Positions 40,823-49,575 of a DNA stretch of 64,000 bases are shown piece by piece. How positions within the stretch are numbered: the first letter of the stretch is position 1; every line of letters starts with the position of its first letter. Position numbers and translations under genes: made by a program. Under the pieces are notes generated by a model. That model was given only the letters and a program-made list of their open reading frames with translations, had not been told where the DNA came from and did not search any database. This DNA is from DATBHW01 sp035307385 (GTDB lineage Bacteria; Chloroflexota; Ktedonobacteria; Ktedonobacterales; DATBGS01): the NCBI GenBank assembly GCA_035307385.1, contig DATGID010000102.1, positions 1 through 64,000 on the forward strand. The letters are read 5' to 3'.

Positions 40823-41902
40823 TTACTCCTCGGTGACCAGATGCAAATCCAGCGTGGCCCCTTCCGCCGCCTGTCCCCTGCTGTCGTTCGCTGAAAGATG
40901 CAGTTGATACGCCTGGGCGCTCACTTCCTTCAGCCTGGCCCACCAGCCGCTCATCTCCGGGGCGCGCCGCGTGAACTCCATCAGCGTGGGCTTGCTGAAA
41001 CGCCGGTGCTCATCTTCCATGGTCAGCATGATACTCGTCCAGGGATGGCGCGCAGACTCGGCGCGCACCAGCAGTTCCAGGTCCCATTTATGCGCGAACT
41101 CGGAAGCCCACAAGGCCACCTCAAAAGGCTCCAACGGACCATCTACCGCTGGCTGGCCGCCTGGCGCGCTGTCCTGGTCTGCCTGAGTATCGGGGGTGGG
41201 TGAAGGATACGGGGCGGGGTGTTCGCGAATGAGAAGTTGCATGTTGCCAGGGAGGGTGTGGATATGCCAGCCCGCTGGTCGCTGGCTCACCGTAATGGGG
41301 TGAGTCGATCCATGCGAGACGAGGGCAAGACGCGGCCAGGCTTCGTGCGGCAGCTTGCGGTGTGTACGTTCCCCAGGTGGCGCGAGACCTTTCTGCTGGC
41401 CCGGTGTGCTTCTGCCTGGCACACGCGAGGCGCGCGAGCGCGGGTCAGTTTTCGTGAACCTGCCGGACGCGGTTGGCTCCAGGCGCTTGTGTCGAATGCG
41501 CTTCAAACCTTCCGTCAGGAACACCGTTTTTCCCACGCGCAGACCGTCGTGGTAGTAATTCGCCGCCGATTGCCAGGCCGCCAGCGCCATAGCGCGCTCC
41601 AGGTCGAGCGCTTCCTGGCTGCCTTTGGAGGCGCGCGTCTGCCGCTTCAAGCGCGTCCACTCGCGGGCGTGCGCGTCCCCCTCCTCTTCAGCAGAAGAAC
41701 CCAGCGCTTCGTAGAGGTCCGTCTGCCCCGACTGCTGTTCTGGGGTGGCAAGGAGATCATCATCCGGCGAGGCGCCAAGCACGCGGGCACACAATTCCTG
41801 GCACGTGCCGATGTGGGCATAGGCTTCTTTGAGCTTCTCTTGATCTACGGGCTGCCCTAGCAAATCCTGCTGCCAGTAGAACAACGCATCTTCGCAGCGC
41901 AT
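40823..41902 (-). CDS. Zinc-finger (anti-sigma-like) N-terminal domain protein, soluble
   Basis: 359 residues. The first ~40 contain MRCEDALFYWQQDLLGQ and then AHIGTCQELCARVLG: a Cys near the N-terminus and an HxxxCxxxC group, close to the zf-HC2 motif of anti-sigma factors (HxxxCxxC). A long hydrophilic stretch of Arg, Glu, Pro and Ser follows. There is then a ~100-residue region resembling a beta-rich domain (HPITVSQRPAGWHIHTLPGNMQLLIREHP), and a final ~120 residues with WDLELLVRAESARHPW and LHLSANDSRGQ. No TM helix is present, unlike most anti-sigma factors. Function unknown; it could sequester a sigma factor or another regulator. The ~95-bp gap from the upstream orphan gene holds its promoter. 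Confidence 0.5.
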   Translation of the reverse strand: MRCEDALFYWQQDLLGQPVDQEKLKEAYAHIGTCQELCARVLGASPDDDLLATPEQQSGQTDLYEALGSSAEEEGDAHAREWTRLKRQTRASKGSQEALDLERAMALAAWQSAANYYHDGLRVGKTVFLTEGLKRIRHKRLEPTASGRFTKTDPRSRASRVPGRSTPGQQKGLAPPGERTHRKLPHEAWPRLALVSHGSTHPITVSQRPAGWHIHTLPGNMQLLIREHPAPYPSPTPDTQADQDSAPGGQPAVDGPLEPFEVALWASEFAHKWDLELLVRAESARHPWTSIMLTMEDEHRRFSKPTLMEFTRRAPEMSGWWARLKEVSAQAYQLHLSANDSRGQAAEGATLDLHLVTEE

Positions 41903-41934
41903 CGTATGATCACCTGTTTTCCAGAATGCGGCTA

Positions 41935-41963
41935 TTTCTAAAGTAACAATGCAGTAATTGCAA
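41935..41963 (-). promoter_or_regulatory. Promoter of the zinc-finger protein gene
   Basis: On the minus strand TTGCAA (41958-41963) and TAGAAA (41935-41940) are 17 bp apart, in an AT-rich pocket between the orphan and the zinc-finger gene. The -10 is imperfect. Confidence 0.4.
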
Positions 41964-41997
41964 GGTACAGAAATCGTATTCTTTCATCATATCATAC

Positions 41998-44900
41998 CTA
42001 AAGTATAGGCGCAGCCCCTAATGCTGCCCAGGCGGTCTGAACCTGCTCGGCAGCGCTGCTCAGCAGGTCTGGGATGTCTTGCAGGGTGAGGGCGGTGTGC
42101 GGGTTCCAACGTTTGAGGTGGTCGAGCAATTGCTCTGTCTCTGCCGTGGTTGGCGGTTGGCCGTCGATCCAGCGTCCAACCAGCCGGGCATTGCCGTTTG
42201 CCAGCGACAGCGCCGCCAGCAGGATGCGCTGCTCGTTCTCGTCGGCCAGGCCCGCCAGCGTCAAGAACCAGAGATGCGTTTGTAAGCGGGCAATCTGCCA
42301 GTCCTGGCGCAGCCATCGTAGCTGCTGCTCGCCTGGCTCGTCATTCTCCAGAGGCCCATACAGCAGGCGCTCGCCCGCTTTCAGGTGGTTCCACATCGCC
42401 TCGAAGTACACTGCATCGTCAAGCTGCGCCGGAAGCTGAGTCGGCAGACAACCTTCAACGCCAATCACCTCACCAAAAGGGGCCAGTTTCTGTTCCCAGG
42501 CGACCATCCCGGCTGCCCCGATTGCCGCGCGCAAACGCGGATGCAGCGCGTCCAGCAAGGTCCGATGAAAACTGGCGATGTGCTCCTCGTGCAGATGGGC
42601 GCTCCAGGTGGGATGCCAGAACTGCGTGCGCAGCCATTCGGCCATCAGCGCGCGTGCGCGCCAGCTTGTGTCGTTTTCGGCAAGGCGGCGCTGCCAGCTT
42701 TGCCGCGCGTGCAGAAAGTTCTGCGGGCTGTGCTGTTCAGCCGCCAGGCTGCGCAGCCAGGGCGGACGGGACCACCCCCGCTGCTGAAGCAGGTGCAGCG
42801 TCAGCACAATTTGTTCCTGCGAGAGCAGCCGCGCGCAAAGCGCCTTGCGCTGCGTTGGGGAAACCTGCGCCAATGCCTCCATGATGCGCAGGGCCTCCTC
42901 TCGCAGCGCTTTCCGAGCGACCCAGGCAGCCAGGTGTTCCAGCGTCCCCAGGCGCAGCCCCAGCGCTCGCGGGGTCTCGATGCCCAGCGATATCTCGAAG
43001 AGGTCACCCACCGCCCGCCGCAGCGCGGGAGACTGTTGTACCGCCGGAGCAGCCAGAAAGCGTGCTAACGCCACCTGCTGTTTCATCTGCTTCTTTTCCT
43101 GCCTTGGGCTGATGGCTGGCTCTGCTCCCTCGGTTGGGAGGGTATCAGCCTGCCAGAGTTTGGTGAGCGCGATGGCAACCGCTTTGCCTTGTCTGGCAAA
43201 TTGCTTGATCAACTGTCGCCCGTTGTTCGTCGTGAACACCCACTCAATCAGACGCCGCGCGTCCCGCGAAAGTTCCCCATCCTGGGGCGTCTGCGCCTGA
43301 CGCAGCAGCAGCGCTAAAACGCGCAGCGCGGCCTCGTTCTCTGCCGCCGGATCGAGTGCAATGGCGCTGACTTCGGGTCTGCCCGGAGCAGCGATATTTG
43401 TCAGATCAACATCGTCAGCTTCCTTGACTTCCTGTGGTCGAATAAAACTCAGAACGAATGCCCGGAAGTCTCCTATAAATTGATAGCATCCATGATCTAT
43501 ATTGTAATGATAATCGACTATCAAGTCAATAGATGTGAGCACGAATTTATTGCCAATCAGGTGTTCTGATGAAATCTCATCGGGCAAGAGCAGATGCTCC
43601 AGCAGATGCTCCAGCTTCTCCAGCGCTTGCAGCACCGCCTCCGCGCTGCTCGGCAGCTTGAGGTCTTCGGCGCGTTGCGTCAACTCGTCGGTAATCCACT
43701 TGAAGCTGCGTGGCTCTCTGGCCTTCACCAGCGCCACAAAGAGCGCTTCTCTCTGGTTTGCTGCCTCCCACGCGCTGCGGTAGAGCATGCGCGTTATCAA
43801 AGGGGCGGCGATGCAGGCCAGTTCTGCTGCCTCGACGGGCAAAATCGACCCCAACCAGATGACCAATCCGCCGTCGTCCCGCTGGGGCAGGTCTGCGGGC
43901 GCGGCGAAGTCGGGCAGGCGATCTATCCTGGCTTCCAGCGCCAGCTTGGTATACCACCAGACGGCTCGCGCCGCCTGCTCCAATGTGTTTGGCGCACCCT
44001 GGACGTTGGGGGGCCACGCGCCCAGCTTTTCCGCCAGTGCCTCCACCAGCGCCCGGCACCACAGCAGCAGCGCGTTGCCATCGGGCAGGTGCGCTTGCAG
44101 CGCGTCGCGCAGCCACGCCCCGAGCGGCATCTGATACACATACTGCCTGACCAGCGCTGTTGCAGGCGTGCGCAGCAGGTCAGGCAGGCTGGCGCTGGTA
44201 ATGCTGGCTGGCGCGATGCTATCTGCCAGTCGCCGCGCCAGGTCGTCACAGGTGGCATCGCGCCGGACTTCCCACGCGGCCCAGGCAGGCAACTCCGCCT
44301 GGGTCGGCGCGTAGGGCTGCCGCTCCTTCTGGCTCAGATAGCCATGCTGGCGACGCAGCCGCGCAGACAACAGCAACCGGCGCAGCACGCGCCGCTGTTC
44401 TGGCGCTGGCGGTGGCAGCGCGCGCACCGCCAGCGTATCATCCCAGAGGAGATGTTCGGCTGCCTGCATAGCAAACGCCAGCAATTGCTGAAACTGGGAA
44501 AGCGGCATCCGCTGCTGATCGGGCAGAATCAGGGACTCATCGGCGGCTGCTGGCAGCCGTTCCGCGTCGTCGCCGGAATCCTCCGGCAGTGCCGGGTCGG
44601 GGGGTGTCGGTTCGTCCGGCTCGGTCGGCTTCTCGCCAGCCGAATGCGCTGGCGCGCCAACTCTGGCGCGCGCGGCGTGCCGGGCCACGCGCCAGGCAGC
44701 AATGGCGTAAAACGCGATGGCGGCTCCGGTGGCTGTGCCCTGAGGGCGGATGGGAATACGCCGGAGCGTCGCCTGTGTGGGGGCGTCCGTTTCAGGCGAC
44801 TCCGCGCCCTCTTCGCCCACCCCCAGATCAGCGCTGCGTTTGCGCGCCAGTGCCGGAACGGCGCGCGTGAGTTCGGCCACCACCTGGCACAGGTCGATGA

Positions 44901-45594
44901 ACAACTGCCCGGTGAGCAAAGGCCGCAGCAGCCAGTCCTGAAGCGGCTCATCGTAGAGGTAGCAGCCGGGCGGCGGTGTGGCCCATCTCGGGTCGGTTCT
45001 ATCCTGCTCAAGCTGTAGGCGCAGCAGTTGCAAAGCCGCTTCTCCAGGCATGGAAGGCGGAGCCAGCGGTCTCACCAGCAGATATTGGGGGCGCAGGCGC
45101 AGCAGCAGCGGCAGCAGAGCCAGATGGTGCCCTTGCGCCTGCGCCCAGAAGGTCTCCCAGAGGCTCTGCAAGCGCAGGCGCAGCGGCTCGTAAATGCCGA
45201 CGTGGTGCTCGTCAGCCCAACTCAGAGAGGGCAGTGTCAGCCGCGCAAAACTGCGCATCACACGCTGGAGTTCACCAGCAACCTGCCTGCGGTCAATCAA
45301 GCGCAGCGCGTGTTTTAGCTCAATCGCCAGCCGCCGGGCGATCTGCGGGGCCAATTCCAAAAACGGCTCGGCCAGCGCAGCGGGAACTGGCCCCGCGTCC
45401 GGCTGGAGTATCGCCCCGGGATACATACGCATGATTACCAGCCGGACGACGTAATAGATCAGTGCTCCGCTGGGACGTTTGCCTTGTCCGCTGGTGGCGG
45501 GATAACGGGTTTCTGCCAGCCACTGGCAATACCAGAAGAGGTCTTCTCCATACAAGATGCCACCTGGCCGAGCAGGGACTCTATCCATGGACAC
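41998..45594 (-). CDS. Orphan giant protein, ~1198 aa, function unknown
   Basis: GTG at 45594 is favoured because GAGAGG lies six bases upstream; an ATG two codons later is equally in frame. The protein is almost wholly alpha-helical by inspection, rich in Leu, Ala, Arg, Gln and Trp, and lacks a signal peptide or clear TM helix. Several regions with Pro/Glu-rich linkers break it into perhaps five helical blocks (for example around EKPTEPDEPTPPDPALPEDSG). It opens with GILYGEDLFWYCQWLAETRYPAT and closes with WAALGAAPIL. Regular Leu spacing in blocks such as ALRVLALLLRQAQTP and AWRVARHAARARV suggests a helical solenoid. I recognise no family, active site or repeat unit. It is transcribed towards the zinc-finger protein gene and may form an operon with it. 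Confidence 0.7.
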   Translation of the reverse strand: MSMDRVPARPGGILYGEDLFWYCQWLAETRYPATSGQGKRPSGALIYYVVRLVIMRMYPGAILQPDAGPVPAALAEPFLELAPQIARRLAIELKHALRLIDRRQVAGELQRVMRSFARLTLPSLSWADEHHVGIYEPLRLRLQSLWETFWAQAQGHHLALLPLLLRLRPQYLLVRPLAPPSMPGEAALQLLRLQLEQDRTDPRWATPPPGCYLYDEPLQDWLLRPLLTGQLFIDLCQVVAELTRAVPALARKRSADLGVGEEGAESPETDAPTQATLRRIPIRPQGTATGAAIAFYAIAAWRVARHAARARVGAPAHSAGEKPTEPDEPTPPDPALPEDSGDDAERLPAAADESLILPDQQRMPLSQFQQLLAFAMQAAEHLLWDDTLAVRALPPPAPEQRRVLRRLLLSARLRRQHGYLSQKERQPYAPTQAELPAWAAWEVRRDATCDDLARRLADSIAPASITSASLPDLLRTPATALVRQYVYQMPLGAWLRDALQAHLPDGNALLLWCRALVEALAEKLGAWPPNVQGAPNTLEQAARAVWWYTKLALEARIDRLPDFAAPADLPQRDDGGLVIWLGSILPVEAAELACIAAPLITRMLYRSAWEAANQREALFVALVKAREPRSFKWITDELTQRAEDLKLPSSAEAVLQALEKLEHLLEHLLLPDEISSEHLIGNKFVLTSIDLIVDYHYNIDHGCYQFIGDFRAFVLSFIRPQEVKEADDVDLTNIAAPGRPEVSAIALDPAAENEAALRVLALLLRQAQTPQDGELSRDARRLIEWVFTTNNGRQLIKQFARQGKAVAIALTKLWQADTLPTEGAEPAISPRQEKKQMKQQVALARFLAAPAVQQSPALRRAVGDLFEISLGIETPRALGLRLGTLEHLAAWVARKALREEALRIMEALAQVSPTQRKALCARLLSQEQIVLTLHLLQQRGWSRPPWLRSLAAEQHSPQNFLHARQSWQRRLAENDTSWRARALMAEWLRTQFWHPTWSAHLHEEHIASFHRTLLDALHPRLRAAIGAAGMVAWEQKLAPFGEVIGVEGCLPTQLPAQLDDAVYFEAMWNHLKAGERLLYGPLENDEPGEQQLRWLRQDWQIARLQTHLWFLTLAGLADENEQRILLAALSLANGNARLVGRWIDGQPPTTAETEQLLDHLKRWNPHTALTLQDIPDLLSSAAEQVQTAWAALGAAPIL

Positions 45595-45934
45595 ATTACG
45601 CCTCTCTCTTCCACGATGACCGCCCGCTGGGAACCTCTTGCCGCTGCGGGTTCCTGGCAGGGCATCTCTCCAAAGGTAGCACTCGGCTGCACAATCAGGT
45701 TCAGGGTAGGCGTCGCTTTCAGGCACTCAAAAAGAGCAGCGCGGCATCGAAAGAGTTGCCGGTCGCGTCTGGTTCCAGGGAGGCCAGGCTGCAAAAAAGA
45801 TAGATAAAGTGTTACACAAGAAATGAAAACCCTGGAACGATTTTCGATTTACTCTTGAGTCCGGACATCAAGAGAGTGCCTATGCTAAGCCGCGATGCCG
45901 GTCCTGCTTCCCCTGCAAGAAATAGGATATGAGA
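45595..45934. other. Intergenic region upstream of the orphan giant gene
   Basis: About 340 bp with no convincing gene in any frame. It should contain the minus-strand promoter of the giant orphan gene. A T-rich stretch reading CACTTTATCTATCTTTTTT on the minus strand around 45790-45815 is a weak candidate. Nothing else stands out. Confidence 0.3.
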
Positions 45935-45971
45935 AGCCGGGCGGCTCACCGTTCACGAGAGCAGCCCGGCT
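45935..45971 (-). terminator. Terminator hairpin after the XRE-TPR gene
   Basis: AGCCGGGC and GCCCGGCT form a perfect 8-bp stem (plus GGCT/AGCA partial) with a loop of ~21 bases, 13 bp beyond the XRE-TPR stop. The following minus-strand bases are moderately T-rich. Confidence 0.5.
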
Positions 45972-45983
45972 GCGCGCTGGGGA

Positions 45984-47450
45984 CTAGAAGTCTTGGGTTT
46001 TGCGGGTGGTGGCGGCCCGCGCAACACGCATATGGTCGTATGCTTCCTGGAAGCGCCCCCGGTCGGCCAGGAATTTGCCATAGCGCTCGTGGGCGCGGCC
46101 AATCAGTTCCTTATCTCCGGTCTGCTCGAAGATCGTGATGGCCTGCCCCAATTCTTGCTCTGCCGTCGGATAGTCTTCCTTGGCTTCGTGCGCAATTGCC
46201 AGCGTCAGGTGCAACTGCCCCTCGGTGCGCTGGTCTTTGCTCGCTTTCACCACATCCAGCCCTTCGCGGGCGACCTCAACAGCCTTGTCATGCTCTCCCC
46301 GCGCGGTATGCATCGCCGCGAAGTTGGCGAGTGTGCTGCCCCGCGTGGAGACATCGCCGGTGCGCTGCGCCGTGCCCAGGCTCTGCTGGAGGTTCGCCTC
46401 CGCTTCGTCATAGCGCTCCAGGTGCACCAGCACCTGCCCGAAGAGTGAGCGCAGTTGCGCCGCCAGACGGATGTTCTCTTGAAGTTCAAAGGCGAGGATC
46501 GCCTTGTGCAGATTGGCCTTGGCGCGCGACAGGTCGCCGTTGTCTTTGTAGGCCAGCCCCAGTTGCCAGTAGATCAACCCTTCCGAGGCCAGGCTCTCGG
46601 CATCGGTGGCCTGCTTGATGGCATGCTCATAAAAGGCCATCGCCTCTTGATAGCGATTGAGCAGCAGGTAATCGTGGCCCAGCGCCATATAGATGCGCAA
46701 AGTCAGTTCAGGGTCGGTCACCAGGCCATCATTGATGGCCGCCAGGCAGCGGCGATGATGTTCCAGGGCCAGTTCGGGCTGGCCTTGCTCATAATGCGAC
46801 ATGCCCAGGAAGCAGCGCATCCGCTCGGCCAGTTCGCCCAGGCCGCCCTTTTGCGAAGGTGGCGCCTGGTTCCGCTGATGCTCCGCCAGGGTCAGTCCTT
46901 TTTCCAGCAGCGTGTTGGCATCGTTATAGTGCTGGCTTTGCAGCCGCGCCCACCCGGCCAGGAGATACCAGCGGGGGCGCTGCGAGCCGCTGAGTTCCTC
47001 TACCGTTTCTTGCGTGCCCAACCGCTCCAGCGCGCGGGCCGGTTCGCGCTGGCGCAGCAAGCCTTCCGCCTCGGAAAGCAGCAGGGCCAGGCTCTCTTCG
47101 CGGGCCATGCGTTCCCTCTCAGGTGTGGAGCGCAAAGACGCGCTGGTTTCGGCCAGGGCCGACAGATCGATCTCGCTTTCGCCTAAGAAATAGGACATCG
47201 GCAGCCCCAGCCGCTCAGCCAGCACGCCAAGCGCCTGCACCGAGGGAGTCATTTTGCCACGTTCGACCGCCGAAATATAACTCTTCGAGTAGGTATCGCC
47301 CGCTAACTGCTGCTGCGTCTTATTGGCAGCAATGCGGGCCGAGCGCACGCGCTCCGCTATCGTCATCGTCTCACCATCTTGTTTGCCTTCCATGCCACCA
47401 GGCGTGGTCTTTGGGTCTTGGGTGGTTGGCCCAGAGGGTGGTATACTCAT
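45984..47450 (-). CDS. XRE-family regulator with TPR repeats
   Basis: 488 residues from the ATG at 47450; GGAGG lies eleven bases upstream. The N-terminal ~30 residues are disordered, then an HTH_3 domain (TIAERVRSARIAANKTQQQLAGDTYSKSYISAVERGKMTPSVQALGVLAERLGLP) at ~35-95. A helical region and about seven to eight tetratricopeptide repeats of the YxxALxxYxxAIxxxxD type run to the C-terminus (for example EAMAFYEHAIKQATDAESLASEG, SRAKANLHKAILAFELQENI). This layout matches quorum-type TPR regulators (PlcR/Rgg/NprR superfamily) that bind small peptides in the TPR groove, though it is also used by other XRE-TPR proteins. That makes the small-peptide cluster at 9.9-10.5 kb an interesting but unproven partner. 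It has its own promoter and a long leader. Confidence 0.85.
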   Translation of the reverse strand: MSIPPSGPTTQDPKTTPGGMEGKQDGETMTIAERVRSARIAANKTQQQLAGDTYSKSYISAVERGKMTPSVQALGVLAERLGLPMSYFLGESEIDLSALAETSASLRSTPERERMAREESLALLLSEAEGLLRQREPARALERLGTQETVEELSGSQRPRWYLLAGWARLQSQHYNDANTLLEKGLTLAEHQRNQAPPSQKGGLGELAERMRCFLGMSHYEQGQPELALEHHRRCLAAINDGLVTDPELTLRIYMALGHDYLLLNRYQEAMAFYEHAIKQATDAESLASEGLIYWQLGLAYKDNGDLSRAKANLHKAILAFELQENIRLAAQLRSLFGQVLVHLERYDEAEANLQQSLGTAQRTGDVSTRGSTLANFAAMHTARGEHDKAVEVAREGLDVVKASKDQRTEGQLHLTLAIAHEAKEDYPTAEQELGQAITIFEQTGDKELIGRAHERYGKFLADRGRFQEAYDHMRVARAATTRKTQDF

Positions 47451-47594
47451 AGTTTGCTGCGCCTCCAACGCGGTTGATGTGATTTTTTCATGCACATGAA
47501 TGCAGAGTGATGTTGCTGGTTCGCTGCACAAGATACTGCTTGTTGAACAAATGCCAGTGGCCTTTTGCTCCCTTTTTGCTCTCCTTCCTTAAAA

Positions 47595-47608
47595 TCCTTT
47601 ATAAAGGA
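47595..47608. promoter_or_regulatory. 14-bp perfect palindrome in the XRE-TPR leader
   Basis: TCCTTTATAAAGGA is fully self-complementary and lies within a larger CTTCCTT ... AAGGAAG dyad, ~145 bp before the XRE-TPR ATG. XRE dimers often bind such sites, so autoregulation from this position is possible. Confidence 0.45.
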
Positions 47609-47724
47609 AGTTTCTATGATATCGGGCTGCGAGGCGGCATGCTGGGATATGAAAATGGTCAATTTTTGTAATCGCCTGCCTGGTGATATACTACAATCGG
47701 CCACTGTATAAGGATACTAGAGTG

Positions 47725-47754
47725 ATTATAAGTCCAAAGTGGCAAGGTTGTCAA
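47725..47754 (-). promoter_or_regulatory. Promoter of the XRE-TPR regulator
   Basis: On the minus strand TTGACA (47749-47754) and TATAAT (47725-47730), both full consensus, are 18 bp apart. Transcription would start near 47717, giving a ~265-nt leader before the ATG. The remaining gap to 48174 holds short open frames without supporting features. Confidence 0.65.
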
Positions 47755-48174
47755 TTGGAAAGTGCGAAATGGCTAGAGGGGCTAGGAAGAATAGCCTAGC
47801 TCGTCTCCCCTATGCCATCCAACCAGAGGAATATGCAGGTATTGGTACGATGAACAGGCTATCGTTTCTGCACTGCTCTTGCTCAACTTTTCCACCTGGT
47901 CTGTTACAAATGGACACACATCTTTTGTTCGTTTAGATATGAAACTATCTATTCATCGAAGCGCGTCTCATTCAAAGCGTGTCAGTCTGCATTGCCTGAC
48001 GAGAAACAAATCGAGTCTCACAAGCGCCGATTGTTCCACATCTCTCTTGCAATTTTCTTGCCACAGTGCTTGCTCCACTGCAAGAGGCTTCAGGGAGGTG
48101 CTTCAATAGACGAAGGCCAGCACGCAAACCTTCGCTTTGGCGTGTCGATATAACTCGCAGGTGATATGTTCCTC

Positions 48175-48203
48175 TTGTCATTCCCGTGTCATTGTGTTAT
48201 TAT
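48175..48203 (+). promoter_or_regulatory. Promoter of the GntR-ABC operon
   Basis: TTGTCA (48175-48180) and TATTAT (48198-48203) are 17 bp apart, about 33 bp upstream of the GntR ATG. YtrA-type regulators normally repress this promoter. Confidence 0.55.
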
Positions 48204-48235
48204 TATGATACATTGAAACAGAAAGGAGGGCTGGG

Positions 48236-48649
48236 ATGCCGCAATGGCTCGACGTGAATCCCCGCAGCGGGGTGCCGCTGTATGTACAGTTGGTCGAGCA
48301 GATCAAACACGCGCTGGAAATTGGCGCGCTGCAACCGGGCGAACAGTTGCCCACGGTGCGCCAACTGGCAAGCGAGCTAACCATTGCCCCCAATACGATT
48401 GTGAAAGCCTATGACGAGTTGGCCCGGCTTGGCTTGATCGAAAGCAAGGCCGGAGTTGGAACGATTGTCGTGATGAACCTCAATGGCACGCTGCGTCAGC
48501 AGCAGCGGGCGGCTTTCTTTGAACGTGTGCAGGCGCTCATCCGCGATGCCGCGCACCTGGAAATCGACGAAGAACAGGTGCGCAGCGCTTTCGATGCGGC
48601 GCTGCGCCGTTTCTATCATGTTGCCCAGGGCGAGGAAGGAGCAAAGTAG
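48236..48649 (+). CDS. GntR-family regulator, YtrA subfamily
   Basis: 137 residues with AAGGAGGG six bases before the ATG. The GntR winged helix covers ~10-80: SGVPLYVQLVEQIKHALEIGALQPGEQLPTVRQLASELTIAPNTIVKAYDELARLGLIESKAGVGTIV. The short C-terminal part (~45 residues of helix) defines the YtrA subfamily, which controls adjacent ABC transporters. The two following genes are exactly such an ATPase and permease, and the stop/start overlap by one base with the ATPase gene. It probably represses the operon and responds to cell-envelope stress or a small ligand, as YtrA relatives do. Confidence 0.9.
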   Translation: MPQWLDVNPRSGVPLYVQLVEQIKHALEIGALQPGEQLPTVRQLASELTIAPNTIVKAYDELARLGLIESKAGVGTIVVMNLNGTLRQQQRAAFFERVQALIRDAAHLEIDEEQVRSAFDAALRRFYHVAQGEEGAK

Positions 48650-49575
48650 TGGCAGCCGCAATTGAAATCGAACACTTGATTATCAACTATGGCGCGCATC
48701 GCGCGGTGGATGGCCTGACGCTGACCGTGCCGGTGGGGGCCATCTTTGGGTTTCTGGGGCCAAACGGCGCGGGCAAGACGACGACGATCAAGACCCTGCT
48801 GGGGCTGCGCTCGCCTGATGGCGGCAGCGCTCGCGTGCTGGGCTATGACGTTGCCAGCCAGAGCCTGGACGTGCGCGCGCGGGTTGGCTACGTGTCTGAA
48901 GTCAACAGCCTGTACGACTCCCTGACGATTCCGCAGTTGTGCGCGTTCTGCCGCGCGGTCAACCGCACCTGGAATCAGGCCGTCGTTGACCGCTATATTC
49001 AGGTCTTTGGCCTGCCCGCCCGCGCCAGGGTCGGGCGCTTGTCCAAAGGGATGAAATCGCAGTTGGCGCTTTCGCTGGCGCTGGGCAGCAACCCCGACCT
49101 GCTCATTCTGGACGAGCCAACATCCGGGCTGGACCCGTTGGCCCGTCACGAGTTCCTTAACAAGCTGGTGGCCGAAATTGCCGCCGCTGGCAAAACCATC
49201 TTCTTCTCGTCGCATCTGCTATCCGAGGTGGAGGCCGTGGCCGATTGGGTGGGCATCATCCGGCACGGCAAGGTGGTCGTTTGCGACGAGCTTGACCACC
49301 TGAAGCAGACGCAGAAAGTCTTGAAGCTCACCTATGCCGAACTGCCCCTGCCAGCCGAGCTTGAGGCGCTGCGCGCTCTGCCCACGGTGATGAGTTTGTC
49401 CCAGGAGGGGCGCACGGTGCGCCTGCTGGCGCATGGCGATGTGGCCGCGCTGGCCGAAGCGATTCAGGCGCGGCCTTACGCGCTGCGCGATGTCGATACC
49501 GTTGATCTCAACCTCGAAGATTTATTCCTGGAGTATATGAAGGAGGGCGAGCATGGCCCTGAAAGAACTGATTGA
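48649..49575 (+). CDS. ABC transporter ATP-binding protein (YtrB-like)
   Basis: 308 residues. GTG start overlapping the GntR stop (TAGTG) with AAGGAG upstream. All ABC motifs are present: Walker A FLGPNGAGKTTTIKTL, signature LSKGMKSQLAL, Walker B LLILDEPTSGLDP, and H-switch FSSHLLSEVE. The C-terminal ~100 residues are the DrrA-type accessory domain seen in YtrB/BcrA exporters. It should work with the following permease; the operon resembles the ytr system, implicated in bacitracin-like antibiotic and envelope stress responses. The 3' end overlaps the permease gene by 23 bp. Confidence 0.9.
   Translation: MAAAIEIEHLIINYGAHRAVDGLTLTVPVGAIFGFLGPNGAGKTTTIKTLLGLRSPDGGSARVLGYDVASQSLDVRARVGYVSEVNSLYDSLTIPQLCAFCRAVNRTWNQAVVDRYIQVFGLPARARVGRLSKGMKSQLALSLALGSNPDLLILDEPTSGLDPLARHEFLNKLVAEIAAAGKTIFFSSHLLSEVEAVADWVGIIRHGKVVVCDELDHLKQTQKVLKLTYAELPLPAELEALRALPTVMSLSQEGRTVRLLAHGDVAALAEAIQARPYALRDVDTVDLNLEDLFLEYMKEGEHGPERTD

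Noticed and set aside
47739..48109. Short open frames between the XRE-TPR and GntR genes
   Set aside because: No ribosome-binding sites, atypical composition and no conserved motif; the region is better explained as promoter and leader.
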